This document shows positions 1 to 12,745 of a stretch of DNA of 64,000 nt, in pieces. Each line of letters opens with the position of its first letter. The stretch's first letter is position 1. The notes beneath the pieces were generated by a model that did no database searches, was not told the origin of the DNA, and saw only the letters and a program-made list of their open reading frames with translations. Source of the stretch: Epichloe hybrida (lineage: Eukaryota; Ascomycota; Sordariomycetes; Hypocreales; Clavicipitaceae); NCBI GenBank assembly GCA_019022495.1, contig JAFEKR010000004.1, positions 496,001 through 560,000 on the forward strand, read 5' to 3'. A program made the translations under genes and the position numbers.

Positions 1-65
1 AGCAAGCTTTAGTCAATATACGAACGCCCCTATACCTCTTACCTAGCTATCCCTTTGTTCTCACA
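1..65 (+). repeat. 3' end of a chromovirus LTR, cut by the window edge
   Basis: This matches the last ~65 bases of the 191-bp LTRs at 3408-3598 and 9778-9968 and ends in CTCACA, the expected inverted complement of the LTR start TGTGAG. The rest of the LTR lies outside the window. Confidence 0.85.
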
Positions 66-3000
66 AATTCTTAATTAACTAGTAGGTGTAAAGGTTTTTA
101 TATTATTAGATCTCTAAGAGGTATACCACTAGCTATATATTCGCAAGGGTAATAAGTAAAAGATAGCATTCTATTACTACTATAAGCACTTAAAGTACCT
201 TATAATACTATTTAGATTAGTAAACACGCTAGCTACTTTTTAGGAATATATTAATAATACTCTTAAGGGACTTATAAATAAATTCTACATTATCTACCTT
301 AATAATATCCTAATATATAGTAGTAACCCTATAAAACACATAGAGTATATTAAAAGGGTGCTAGAGCGACTTTAAGACACGGATCTTTATATTAACCTTA
401 AGAAGTACTAATTTTTAGTATTACAGGTAAAATTCCTAGGGTTTATTATATTTAAAAAAGGCATTAAGATAAAACCATTAAGGGTTAAAGCTATTATAAC
501 CTAGCTAATACCCTATAGTATATTTAATATTTAATTATTCCTTAGGTTTATAGGGTTTTACTAATACTTTATAAAATAGTATAGTAAGGTAATAGTCTTG
601 CTAATAAACTATCTAAAGGGTGTTTAACTAGTAGAGTTTAAGCTAGAGCCTAGTAAACTTATAGTGTTTAAAAAACTCTAAAAGAAGTTCTAGGAAGTAC
701 TAATCTTAGTATACTTTAACTTACTTTATTTACTAAGAGTAAAGATAAATACATTTAGTTACGTAATTAAAGCTATACTTATAATATTAGTGCTAGGTAG
801 CTAGCACCTAGTAGTGTATTTTTTAAGGAAGTTAACTAATATTAAACTTTACTACTTAACCCTAGATACTCAGTTATTAGTAATCTAAGAAGCGTTTTAA
901 GCCTAGAGATATTACCTTATATATTTAACTTATTAGATTATAGTTATTATAAACTATTTAAATTATAAGTACTTAGCTATAAAGCTAAAGCTATCTAGTA
1001 AGTAAGTAATAGTATTAAATAAGCTTTATCTATTTAATTTTAGGATTAAATATTATATAAGTAAGCTAAACCTTACTAATACCTTGTTAAGAAAAGCAAA
1101 TTATATTAGTAAGGAGTGTAAGGCAAAGGCTATGTCCTTATAGCTACCTAACTTCTTAGCTAAGTTTTTAAATACTAAGTAATAAGGGCGCTATGTGTGT
1201 AATAGTATAATTATAGGCCCTAAGGTTATATTACTTAGTATAGTTAATAGTTTATTATAAGAGCGCTATAAGGGCTATTTAAGCCTCTAGGGTTTTAAGA
1301 AAATATAACTTTATTATATTATTAAGGAACCTAATAGTCCTATAAAGCCTATAAGTAATACACTAACTAGGTTTACTTATTATAAGTAGTAAGGTTATGC
1401 CATATTTATATTTTCTAATATTTCTATAAGTCTAGTAAGCCTATAGGTTAGGAGTCTAGCTAGGTTAGTAGTTAGTAAGTAGTGTAAGCGCCCCCTTAAA
1501 ATACTACTTAGCTATAATTTATTTATAAGTTTAAAAGTATACTATAAGCTAGCTACTTATAGTAGTGTTATAGTAAGAATATAAGTAGTCTAGTAAACCT
1601 CTTCTAAGTTTATATATAATACTTATTCTATATATATAAAATTAAAGACTTTAATTTAAGTTATATTATTTTAAGTATAGTAAGGTAATAACTTTACTAT
1701 AGGTTAGAGAAAGCTACTTAAGAGTGGTAACCTAAAAGTATTATAAATATAGTCTATTAGGCCCTCTAAGCTATTAATATTTAAGAATAGAGTTTTTATT
1801 CTAGTTAGTATAAGAAAGGAAGTTATACTACTTACCTATAATAACCTAGTAGTAAGCCACTAGGGAGTTAGTAAGACTCTCTATTAGATTATAAGTTAGT
1901 ATTACTAGCTAATAATAAAGAAAAATACTAAGTTATATGTGTAAACTTATATAAGCTACTAGACTTTAAAGCTAAGGCACTATAAACCTTATAGTAAGCT
2001 AGCTATACTACTAGTGCTTAATTAGCCTTTTTAAGAATTATTAATAGACTTTATTATAGGGCTACTACTTATAAAAGATATAAACTAAACCTATAATATA
2101 ATCTTAGTTATTATAGACTGTTTTATAAAATATAGTATTTATATCCCTATTTTAATATATATAACTAGTAATAGGTTAGCTACTATATTCTTAGAATATA
2201 TTTTTAGGAATATTAGCGCTTTAGAGGGTATTATTATAAACTATAGTTTAACCTTTACTAGTTGGTTTTAGATAACCTTTTGCTATCTTATTATAACTAA
2301 GTAGTAACTAAGCACTGTATTTTACTTATAAATAAATAGTTAAATAAAATATCTAAACTAAGTTTTAGAGCACTATTTAAGAGCCTTTACTTACTTTAAC
2401 TAAACTAATTAGGCTAATAACCTTTTAATAGTATAGTTTATATATAATATAAGTGCTTATTTAACTTATAGCTATACCCTAGCTAAGGCACTATAAGGCT
2501 ATAACCCTAGGGGACTATAGTAAGTAGTTATAGATATTTCTATAGTAAATAACTAGGTAAAAACTTATACTATTATGCTAAAAGATAGATATATAGTAAT
2601 TAAGTAGCTCCTAAGTAACTTATAAGCCTAGTATATAAAACACTATAATAAGAAGTAAACCCTAATAAAGTTTAGTATAGGTAACTATATCTTATTATTT
2701 ATAAAGAATATTAACTTATAGTAACCTAGTAGAAAGCTAAGTATAAAGTACCTAGGCTCTTATAAAATTAAAAAGATAATTAGTACTTATAAGCTTATAT
2801 ACTAATTAAAGCTACTACCTAGAAAATATCTATATAATATTTTTAATATTACTAACCTTAAACTATTTATAAGGGACTTATTTAGTATAGAAAATATATC
2901 CTTACTATAAGATAATATTATAAATAATAAGTAGGAGTTTAAAGTTAAAAAAATTATATTATATTATTATAATAGAAGATATTAGAAATACCTAGTTAAA

Positions 3001-3080
3001 TAGAAAGGCTATAATACTTTAAAGAATTCTTAGGTAAAGAAAAAAGATTTTATTATAATAAATATTATTAAGGATTATAA
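66..3080 (+). pseudogene. gypsy pol remnant: RT, RNase H, integrase, chromodomain
   Basis: Read through stops, the RT active site appears near 295-320 as YL-N-N-ILIYS, i.e. YLDDILIYS with both Asp codons turned to Asn by RIP. An integrase core with the D-F-I-x-G-L pattern lies near 2050-2080. A chromodomain-like stretch follows at about 2935-3040, with the recognisable KYLVKWKGY element (Trp codon now a stop). Order RT, RNase H, IN, chromodomain is that of fungal chromoviruses, whose chromodomain directs integration to heterochromatin. It is not functional. Confidence 0.75.
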
Positions 3081-3407
3081 GTAGTAACTAAGTAGCTAGT
3101 TTATAAATATAAAGGTGTATTTAATAGATTTTAAATAGTAGTAGTAATATATAAAAAAAATCCAGATAATTTCTTAGATAACCTAACTTATAGCTACTTT
3201 ATACTAATTACTTTATTAATATATTACCTACTAGGCCCTTAGTAGTCTTACTAGTAATAATAAGGGTAAAGGATTTCTTCTTATTATTAAAAGAATCCCT
3301 CTCTCTATATATATATATATTAAGCTTACTAGGGAGGTCTAGTAGCCTAATATAAGTAGGAAGCGTAAATATATTAGTAGTAAGCTACTAGTAAGTTAGT
3401 AAAGCTA
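3081..3407 (+). other. 3' non-coding part of the deleted gypsy element
   Basis: AT-rich sequence between the chromodomain remnant and the next LTR. It contains a short (TA)n run near 3307-3320 and no recognisable coding remnant. Confidence 0.5.
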
Positions 3408-3598
3408 TGTGAGGCCCCACTCACAACACGGGTGCACTCCGCTAGCGCACCACGCTGTAGGGCTAGGTCCACGTAACACTAGCAAGCCACTAGCTATAAG
3501 TTAGTAACTTGTATATATAACATACTTAGACCTAGCAAGCTTTAGTTAATATACAAACGCCCCTATACCTCTTGCCTAGCTATCCCTTTATTCTTATA
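3408..3598 (+). repeat. chromovirus LTR, 191 bp, shared by two bodies
   Basis: It begins TGTGAGGCC and ends where the sister copy has CTCACA (here TTCTTATA after RIP). The copy at 9778-9968 has the same length and 1-65 matches its end. Coding remnants lie on both sides in the same orientation, so this one LTR serves as 3' LTR of the deleted body and 5' LTR of the longer body. No 5-bp target duplication matches between 3403-3407 and 9969-9973. Much of its 5' half kept GC-normal sequence. Confidence 0.85.
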
Positions 3599-3669
3599 AT
3601 TCTAAAGCTTCTCCTACTAGCTACCTAAGAGTAATATAGGGGGGAGAATAACCTAATTTACTAGAACTA

Positions 3670-4790
3670 TGCCATATATTACTTAGGATTAGCTAGATAA
3701 TAGTAATACTATAGCTAGGGATATGCTATGTTTTATAACCTTATTTAAAGCTATACCCTTTACTATAGTAGTAAAAGAGATAGTAGTTAGGGAGCGAATT
3801 ACCTAGCTTAAGTAACTTAAGGAACTATAGGATTAAGAAAAGAAGCTTACTAACTTAATATAATCTTATAAAGGACTAGTAAAAAGGGGCTAAAAGGATA
3901 GTTTATTCTTAAGCCTTAGTAGCTAAGAAGTTAAGGTCTAAAATATTATAGAACTCTAACACCTTATAAACCTATAAAAGCATAAGATATAGCTTAATAA
4001 CCTTAACTATACCTTTAAGGGGGTAAAGAAGAAGTATTACTAGGATAACTAAAAGATTCTCTTTGTACTTAACTACATATATATAAACTATTAGGCTAGA
4101 TAGGACTAATACGTTAAAGAATAACTAGCTAATAGTTAGGATTATCCTAAGGATAACTAGGATAGGTTCTAAGACTAGACTCTTATACTACTTAAAGACT
4201 CCGTAAGTTATAATATATAAATAGCTATATAGCTAGAAAACGCAAAGTAAAAGGAGGGCTAGAGTCTTATTAAGTTTAGTATTTACTTAGATTTACTAGA
4301 GAAACACCTGGAACACGCTCTAGAAAAGACCTATACTCTTATATTCTTTATGAAATTACTTCCTAACTTATAAGATTATATTAACCTACACACGGATATT
4401 ACTAGTCTAACATAAGAAGATATTATATAACTTGCCTAGTGATTCTAGGAGGTAATATTAAAGAACAAGTAAAAGCTAAATAATTTAGAAGAGAAGGGGC
4501 TATATAAGGTAGCTTAACACTAAAGATATAACTCCCTATAAGGGCATTAGCTAAATAAGGACTAAAGAGATAAGAATAAGGATAAGAAAAAGACCCTAGC
4601 TACCTATCTAAATAATAATAAACTATAAAGAAGAAAATAGTGCTTTAATTATAGTAGTATAAAGCATGTTATTTATAATTACAATAAGCTAAGGAAAGAC
4701 TAGTAAGAGAGCTAGGAAAACTCCTAGAGGTAGAAGTAAAAGCCCTTATCTTTGCCTTAGACACTAGGGTACTAATAGGACGCTAATTCT
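3670..4790 (+). pseudogene. gypsy gag remnant with CCHC zinc knuckle
   Basis: Lysine- and glutamate-rich reading with many stops. A degraded zinc knuckle (C-F-N-C ... H ... C, some Cys codons mutated) sits near 4644-4690. This is the nucleocapsid part of gag that binds RNA in retrotransposon particles. The start of gag cannot be fixed. Confidence 0.6.
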
Positions 4791-4829
4791 ATATACTAGT
4801 TACTATTCATAGGCATAAAGACATTAAAA

Positions 4830-7800
4830 TAGTAGCGGATCTTAATAGTTACGCTAAGATTAATATTATAAGCGCCTAATTTACATAGACTTATAAGCTT
4901 AATTAGGCTAAGGCTATAGCACCTATCTTAAAGGTAGTAGGGGCTCTGATAGTCCCCTAATATAGTATCTATAAGGTACCTATTATAATTAAAGATTTAT
5001 AGGGTAAAGAGAAAGATCTTAAGTTACTATATATAGTAGTTAATAAAGACCTAAGAGTAAAGGGAAGCCCTATATTAATTAGAATACATATACTTATAGA
5101 AGAACATATATATCTTTACTTACACTTATAAGAATAGTAGTTTAAAAAGAGAAAGGTAGCCTTTTTGCTACTAACTCCCTATAAGTTTATGAAGGTAATG
5201 TGTAATAAAATAATTATATATGCTATTATAGGTATATTAGAGAATAAGTTTATCCCTCTTAAAGATAAAGAGGAGGTAAGAGTATATAGAACTATTAAAG
5301 ATATCCTAGAGAAACTACGTAAGTTTAAAGATATATTTACATTAGATAAGGTAAGGAGCCTCCTATTAAAGAAGTTAACTAACCACGTAATTAATCTTAT
5401 ACTAGGAGCTATACCCTTATATAGACTAATTTATTCTCTCTCCTAAAGCAAGCTTAGAGAGCTCTAGGAATATATTAATAATAACCTAAAGAAAGGCTAG
5501 ATAAGACCCTTAAAGAGCCTAGTAGGCATGCCTATCCTATTTATACTAAAGAAGGATAGGATACTATAGCTATGCGTTAACTATTAAGGACTTAATAAGG
5601 TAATATAGAAGAATTACTACGCTCTCCCCCTGATTTCAGAGATTCTTAATTAATACTAAGGGGCCTGTTTCTTTTCTAAGATTAATATTAAGGATATATA
5701 CTACTGAATTTATATTAAAGAAGGTAATAAATAGAAGATAGCTTTTTATATATATTATAGGCACTATAAGTACCTTATAATGCCTTTTAGGTTAATAAAT
5801 ACCTTAGCTACTTTCTAGAGTTATATCTATAAAGCGCTATATAGGCTAGTTAATACTATTTATATAGTATATCTAGATAATATCTTAATTTTCTCTAAGA
5901 TAAAGAAAAAGCATACTAAATACATTAAGTAAGTTTTTAAATACATAAGGTTAGTAAAGTTATATATAAAACCCTCTAAGTGCTCTTTTTACAAAGAATT
6001 AGTAAAATTCCTAGGATTTATTCTCTCTATTAATAGGATATTAATAAATACTTACTAGGTTAATATAATTAGAGAATAGAAGGAGCTAATAAGTTTTAAG
6101 GATATATAGTTATTCCTTAGGTTTTATAACTTCTATTAATAGTTTATTTATAAATACTCTAGGATTATAGCACCTCTTTATATGCTAATAAAGGGTAGTT
6201 AAAATAGCATCTAGACTAGGAGGTTTATATTTAGAGAAAAGGAGTGGTTAGCGTTTAACTAGCTAAAAGATACCTTTTAGTAAGCACCTTTACTCTAACA
6301 CTATAACCTGAGTTAAGTAGTGTGTATTAAGATAGATACCTTGATTTTTATAATAGTAGGAATCCTGTCTTAGTAAGATAATAAGGGCTGTTAGTATTTA
6401 GTGGCCTTTTAGTTAAGGAAGTTTATAAATGCTAAATGTAACTATAGCATAGCTAATTAAGAGCTACTTACTATAGTAAAGTTATTTAAACACTAGTAAT
6501 ATTATATTAAAGGCATAGAGATACCTATAGAGGTTCTATTAGACTATTATAACCTATAGACCTTTATAAGGTAGTAGAAGCTAAATAGAAGATAGGCATA
6601 ATAGTGTATATTCCTCTGCCCTTTCTATTTTATAATTAAGCATAGACTAGGGAAGAGTAACCTTATAGATGCACTATTAAGAAGGTCTAATTATAAGGGT
6701 AAACCTATATTAAATAAGGCGCTCCTACTAGAGCTTTAAAGGAAGATAGTAGATGTCTTTATAGTAAAAGAAGAAGTACTAATATATTAAAGAAGTTATA
6801 GCGTAATACTAGTTTTAAAACCTACTAAGGTAAGAGTAGCCTAGGTGAAAGGCTAGTTAGCTACTATAGATCTAGTAATAGGTTAGCTAAATAAAGGTGA
6901 TTTTAAGGAGAAAGTAGTATGTGTTTAAGATATTAGTATAGTATAAGTAATTTAGGGGGCTATTATATTACTAAATCCCTACTAATCCACGGCGAATAAA
7001 CCATTAGTATAACTACTATAGAAAGCATAGGACTAAAATCTAGATTTATAAAAGCGCGAAGGTAAGGTTAACTCCTAAGTAAAAGGGAGGGGAAAAGCTA
7101 GTCTATAGTTATATAATATAAGGGGCCTTCTAATATATAAAGACTAGGTAGTTATTCCATAGGAGCCTATCTTATAATAGGAGCTTTTATAGCTACACTA
7201 TAATAATCTATTAGTAGGTTACTTTAGGACTAAATACACTCTTAAACTACTAAAACATTACTATTAGTAGCTAGTAATAAGTAAAGCTATTTTAGACTAT
7301 GTGTCTAGCTATAGGGTATGCTAGCGCGTGGTAGCTAGGAGGCACTACCTATATAGAAGCCTTAAATTACTACTAATACTAAGGTAACTGTAGGCAGAGA
7401 TCTTAATAGATTTTATTATAGGATTACTACTAGTATAGCTAGGCGACTAAGAAACTAATATAATCCTAGTGATTATAGACTAATTTACTAAGTACTCTAT
7501 CTTCCTTCCTATACAGACTATAATTAATATAGCTAAATTAGCAAAGCTATTCCACAAGGAGATTAAGCTTTAATTTAGGGCGCTAGAGGGCATTATATCT
7601 AATAGAGAATTAGTATTTATAAGCAAATTCTAGTTAGATATATATTACCTATTATGCGTAAAGCGTAGGCTTTTAATAGTGTTTTACCCCTAAACTAATA
7701 GGTAAATAAAGAGAATAAACCAAATACTTAAATATTACCTATAATACTTTATTAAAGAAAACTAATAGCTATAGCTAAAGCTACTCCTAATAGCTTAATT

Positions 7801-8430
7801 CATGTATAATAATACTATTAATAAGTTAATAGGTTACTCCCCTAACTACGCTCTTATAGGCTATTTACCTAAGTTTTATCTAGCTCTTAAGGGTAAGAGT
7901 AGGGAGAGGGAGGTCCTAGAAGCTTACACATGTGTATAAAAGCTATATAAGGTTAGGGAGAAACTAGCATATAACTAGGCAAGAGTTACTAAAGTATAGG
8001 CAAAGTATTATAACTAATAACACTAGCTATTAACCTTAAAAAGAGGAGACTTAGTACTACTATTAGTAAAGAATATTAGACTTAAGGATATAAAATAGAA
8101 GCTAACCCCTAGATTTATTAGGCTATTTTAGATACTTAACGCTATAAGCAAATAAGCATACTAACTAGCGCTACCTAATAAGTATAGTTAACTATATAAC
8201 ATGTTTTATATTAGTCTATTAGAGCTATAGAATTACTAGAAAAACACTATAAATAAAGAAATACTAATACTAGACCTTAAAGATAAAGATAATAAATTTA
8301 AAGTTAAAGAAGTTAAGGATTATAGGAAGACTTATAAAGGTAATAAATACCTAGTAAAATAGAAGGGTTAGCTAAGTAAATATAATTAATAAGTAGTAGT
8401 AGAAAATATAGAAGGCGCTTAATATATAAT
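4830..8430 (+). pseudogene. gypsy pol remnant: protease, RT, RNase H, integrase, chromodomain
   Basis: The protease site is near 4838-4885 (pattern I-x-D-S-G-A-x-I-N-I-I-S-A, the Asp-Ser-Gly now altered). At 5165-5446 an open stretch of 93 codons survives; it is the linker before RT, with H-x-I-N-L-x-x-G-A-I-P and Y-S-L-S as in gypsy pol, and not a separate gene. RT follows with G-W-I-R-P and C-V-D-Y-R-G-L-N-K near 5480-5600 and the YLDNILIFS active site near 5868. Integrase lies at about 7195-7930, starting with an HH zinc-binding element and containing D-F-I-I-G-L. A chromodomain is seen at about 8290-8425, including KYLVKWKG with the Trp codon mutated. Non-functional. Confidence 0.8.
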
Positions 8431-9777
8431 TTAGGCCTTCTATTAAAGTAAAATAAGGAGAAAGCATAGGAAGTTATAAGCAAATCATAAGCACTAAGGA
8501 ATAATATTACTATAGTTAAGGCTTAATATTATTAGTTACCTAAAAATTCTACCTAGAGGCCTATATTATGTTATAAAAAAATAAAGGAAATAGCGCCTAA
8601 AGTATAGGTAAAGTAACTAGAAAACCCTCTATTATAGCCCCTAGATAGGAGATAACCTTACTATTAACAAACCTATACTCTACCTTATTCTTATTAGCCT
8701 AAATTACCTTCTTTATAGTATAAAAGAAGTAGTATATTACTATAGCCTAGGTAATATAGCCTAAATCTAATAAATAAAGCTAAAGAACTATACATACTTC
8801 CTATATAGCTATAGTATTCTCTAGGTTCTTCTATTAAAATATTAGTAAAGCCCTAGTAAATAAATAATAAAAAGCTAAGGGTAAACTAGAAAAGAGAGGA
8901 ATAAGGCTATAGCTACTAAGGTAACTTATAACTACTACTAAGAAACTAGATAGCTCTAGTAAGAAATAAAGGTAGCTTATATAGAAAGGTTAGTAAATAA
9001 TAAGTAATTAGGTTAGGATTTAATAGACTTAATATACCTTTATAGTACTAGTTAACCTAAAGGTAATATAGTATAAGGTATTTATATAGTTAAATCCTAT
9101 AACTAAGTTAAGGATATACTTAGCGAAGCTATAGTAAGTCTCCTCTAAAAAAACACTAATACCCTCTTTATTTAGGGTAGAAATAGTAGTGCCTATAAGG
9201 GCTTACACTTACTTATAAATAACTATTAGGTTAGAAAAGTTACTAGCTATTATTACTATAGCCTAGTATAGAAAAGTTAGTAAGTTAGAAGTATATAGTA
9301 ATAGAATACTAAGTAACTTACTATCTTATAGGTATTACTATGCTTATTATATTAGAGATAATGCTTTAACTACTTATCCTTAGTAATACTACTTCTAAGT
9401 AAAGAATAAGGAAAACTATATATAATTCTTAGTAAAGTAGCCTTAATTAGTAAGTACCTCTTAAAGTTAGTGTAGCTAGTGTATAAGTAATGTATATAAG
9501 AGTACTTATAGAAGTAAATAGTATTAGTTTTTATAATAAAATAGTAAGAATAGGTATATAATAAGTTAGGGTAAATAAAGTCTAATTAAAATTAATTAGA
9601 TTAGTCTAGAGTTATAAGAAGGAAAAGGGAGTAATATAATAGTAAGTTATAATGAAATTTATATTATAAAGCTAACTAATTTATTTATTATTATTTTTAT
9701 TATTAGCTAGTTAGCAAATAGCTATATTAAGGCTAGGGAAAGCTATTTAGGAGCCTAGCTATAAGTAAGGGGATAAT
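8431..9777. other. long 3' segment of the gypsy element without recognised domain
   Basis: About 1.35 kb between chromodomain remnant and 3' LTR. It is AT-rich and RIP-like, with no domain I recognise. It could be non-coding 3' sequence of the element or an unrecognised nested insertion. Confidence 0.4.
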
Positions 9778-9968
9778 TATAAGGCCTTACTTATAATATA
9801 GGTACACTCCGCTAGCGCATCACACTATAGGGCTAGGTCCATATAACACTAGCGAGCTACTAGCTATAAGTTAGTAACTCGCACGCATAACACACTTAGA
9901 CCTAGCAAGCTTTAGTTAATATATAAACGCCCCCATACCTCTTGCCTAGCTATCCCTTTGTTCTCACA
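9778..9968 (+). repeat. chromovirus 3' LTR, 191 bp
   Basis: Same length and alignment as 3408-3598. It starts TATAAGGCC (TGTGAGGCC before RIP) and ends with an intact CTCACA. The last bases form an 18-bp perfect palindrome with the sequence that follows (9963-9980). Confidence 0.85.
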
Positions 9969-10150
9969 ATTAATTGTGAGGCGCTGTACGTTGTGGGGCG
10001 CGAGGCCACAGGGTAGCCCACAGGGCATTGTGTGTGCGCAAGCAATAGTACAGGTCTTAAGTAATTGTAAGGTGCAATGTTAGCAACGGCTAGCATTGGC
10101 GGATCTTTTGGTCTATTGGGATTCCTAGCACACCTTCTAGGTCTCCTATA
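9969..10150. other. GC-normal fragment of unknown origin, possibly an LTR piece
   Basis: The base composition changes abruptly from RIP-type to normal (CpA, TpG and GC present) for about 180 bases and then returns to AT-rich. It begins with TTGTGAGGCGC, resembling the TGTGAG start of the chromovirus LTR, so it may be the start of a related LTR. No ORF of note. Confidence 0.4.
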
Positions 10151-11615
10151 AGCTAGAGTATAAGAAGTATATATAAATAGAAGATTTTGTATAATAAAAT
10201 ATAAACTATTAGAAATATTAATCTAGACTTCTAGATCAATAGTATTATTAAGTAGTAATATAGTAACTTATTTATTAGTATTAGCCTTATATATAACTTT
10301 TACTATAAGCTATACTTACCTTACTTACCTATACTTATTAGTATTTTTAGTAGTTAGAAGTGTATTATAAAGTTTATATTTTATATATATTAAATACTAG
10401 TAGTATATTAGTATATATATTAGTAGTAAGAAAAGGAAAATAAACCCTAGTATAATCCTTATTATTATATATATAATAACTATATTTTATTAAGTTATCT
10501 ATATAAGTTAGGAGTAATATATAGTAAGATAGTAATAAAGTTATACTTAGAGAATTAGTATATTAAATTAGGATAGATTTACCCTTAATAATATATTATA
10601 GCTTTATACTATTACTATCTTTAGGTATAATAGCCTATATTAGAACGTATTATATATAGTAAATATAAGGAATTTTTATTTTACTAGTATTACTAGCTAT
10701 AAGTTAGTAAGGTAAGTACTAGGGGGACTTAGATATTATACTTATATAGAAATTTTAGAAGCTAAATATTTCTTACTAGGAGACTTTAAAGGGGATATTA
10801 TAGGAGGCTTTATAATAAAAGAAGGTAGTAGTAGTAAAGTAGTTACTTATATTAAAGATATTATTAACTACTAGTAAGTTAGTAGTAATATACTATAAGA
10901 AACTTATAAGTAAAAGGTAAGTAACTAATATTTTAGTATTTAAGAGAATTTAGATATTTTAAATAAGAATAGATATAAATAATAAAGTAATACTATAGGA
11001 TATTAGTAATTACTATAAAAGAAGCTATAAAGCTACTAGCTTATAAGTAAGGGTAACTTATAGTACTAAGGGAGGATATAAAGGGAAGAAAAGTATATAA
11101 AAGTAAGGGAAAGTAAGCCTTTTTTATATTAGCCCTAGACCCCTAAGTAATTTATATGCTATATATAGCTAATCTAGGAATTATAATATTTATAGTTATA
11201 ACTACTACTAGTAAATATATACGCTAGCTATAAACTCCTAGTAAGATTAATATAATATCCCTAATATTAAATAAGAAGTTATTTATTTTAAATAGTGTGC
11301 GTTACCTTATCTATTTAACCTAATTATAAAACTTAATATAAGTAGTTTACTTACTTAGCACTAATAACTTATTAAATAAAGGTATATATATTAGAGGTAA
11401 TAAAGTAGTAAGTATATAGCTATCTATAATCTAGATATTATAAGAAGAATTACCTAGGTCCTAATAATATTTACCTTATTATTTAAAGCAAATGTAATAC
11501 TATATACTAATAGTATAGCTAGTAATATAGATATTACTATAGGTTATATATAGTAAATATATCCTAGCTAAGTAGCTCTTTATAATTAAGAATAATTATA
11601 TATTAGGGGGGTAGT
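10151..11615 (+). mobile_element. decayed Ty1/copia gag-protease region (copia D)
   Basis: AT-rich remnant ending in a polypurine-like run (AGGGGGGTAGTA, about 11606-11618) directly before a copia-type LTR. A degraded zinc-knuckle-like stretch and a following protease-like region are visible at about 11030-11340, but no complete domain. The 5' LTR and RT are missing, so the element is internally deleted. Confidence 0.5.
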
Positions 11616-11878
11616 ATATTAGAAGTATAAAGGCTAAGGAGTTATAGATAGGATAGTTATATAATTAAGCCCTTAGGTAAGCCTTAGCTTATGTGGATAA
11701 CTAAGTAGCTACTAGATAGCTATGTGTATATAGTAAGGTATTTAGATAAGGACTACTTATAAGAGATATAGAAGGTTAGAGTTTAAGACCTTTATATACC
11801 TACCCCTAAGTAGTAGCTCTCTAGCTATGACTAAGAACCTTAGCCTTTACTTTGTTTATATCTCTCCCACCACAGTCG
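11616..11878 (+). repeat. copia D LTR, about 260 bp
   Basis: Begins after the polypurine tract near TATTAGAAG (TGTTAGAAG before RIP) and ends CAGTCGTGACA. The compact segment with a CT-rich end (CTCTCCCACCACAG) is typical of fungal copia LTRs. The left boundary is uncertain by a few bases. Confidence 0.55.
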
Positions 11879-11881
11879 TGA

Positions 11882-11922
11882 CACATAGCCAATGACCCCA
11901 AAAAAAATTAAAAATCAATACT
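11882..11922 (+). mobile_element. very short R4 retroposon 3' tail
   Basis: Matches the last ~40 bases of the R4 copies at 45169-45389 and 46647-47466 (TAGCCAATGACCCC followed by an A-rich tail ending in ATCAATA). This looks like an extremely 5'-truncated insertion, or the leftover of one. Confidence 0.6.
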
Positions 11923-12745
11923 TACCTTAGAGGTTTATAGTATAGTAGCTAGTATTAATATAGCTTATATAATTATAATAACCCTAAACCTAGTTACTAA
12001 CTAACTAAAGCTCCTAAAGATCCTAGTTATTATATATATAGATTTATACCCCTTATATAAATACCTTATTAAGCTTAGATTAATAAAAGAGAAATGCCTA
12101 ATAATTAATATTATAGCTCTTTAATAATTATATAAGCGCTAAGAGCTCTATAAGATCTAATAAATTAATAGGCAGAATAACCTAGCTAATGCCTTTATAA
12201 AGGTATTACCTAATAAGGCCCTTAAGAGCTTTATCTTAACTAACTAAATAACTATCTAAATAAAGGGATAGGTTACTTATGTGTAATATATATATAGTAA
12301 GAGGAAAGGTAATCCTTTAGGAGGGTAGCTATAAGGATAAGATAGTAATATATAAAGGATTTACACCCCTATAATTAATATCCCTAGTAGCTATAGCTAC
12401 GCTAGCCTACTAGGCCCTCCTAGTAAACTATAGAAATTAATAGTAGTATATAGGAGAAGGAAGGTATTATATTAGAAGGGGGAAGACATTATATATATAC
12501 TATAGCGCGGAAGATATATTATTTTAAGGAAAGAAAGGATTTAGAAGAGATTTACTTATCCTTATATAGGCTTATAGGATAAGCAAGATTATTATTGCTC
12601 TTTTATTAGCTACTATATACCTGGATAAGCTATAAGTTCCTTTCCTTATTTCCCCTATTAATTAAATCCTGAATTTACCTTTCTTTTTTTATTTCTATAA
12701 TTAATATCACGCGTTAATAATCATATTAAAAGAGAGAGGTTCTAG
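11923..12745 (+). pseudogene. copia RNase H end and 3' leader of a truncated element
   Basis: 11930-12270 aligns with the RNase H end of the copia element at 57745-58075 (shared stretches around ACCTTATTAAGCTTAG and ATTAATATTATAGCTC). Further on, a purine-rich run (AAAAGAGAGAGG, 12728-12739) ends a few bases before the LTR, the position of a polypurine tract. Everything 5' of RNase H is missing. Confidence 0.65.

Larger units (their letters stand above)
66..3407 (+). mobile_element. Ty3/gypsy chromovirus body, internally deleted and RIP-degraded
   Basis: The body starts in the middle of reverse transcriptase directly after the LTR: gag, protease and the N-terminal part of RT are missing. The sequence at 66-85 lines up with the intact neighbour at about 5640-5655 (both carry ATTCTTAATTAA), so LTR and RT appear joined at a short shared stretch. 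It differs clearly in sequence from the neighbouring body at 3599-9777 although the LTRs match. Stops occur throughout, as expected from RIP. Confidence 0.8.
3599..9777 (+). mobile_element. Ty3/gypsy chromovirus, near full-length body, RIP-degraded
   Basis: Between two matching 191-bp LTRs lie remnants in the order gag with zinc knuckle, protease, RT, RNase H, integrase, chromodomain. With its LTRs the element is 3408-9968, about 6.56 kb, a normal size for chromoviruses. All frames are broken by TAA and TAG of the kind RIP makes from CAA, CAG and TGG. Confidence 0.85.

Noticed and set aside
5165..5446. 93-codon ORF as an independent small gene
   Set aside because: Its sequence is the protease-RT linker of gypsy pol, continuous with RT remnants on both sides.
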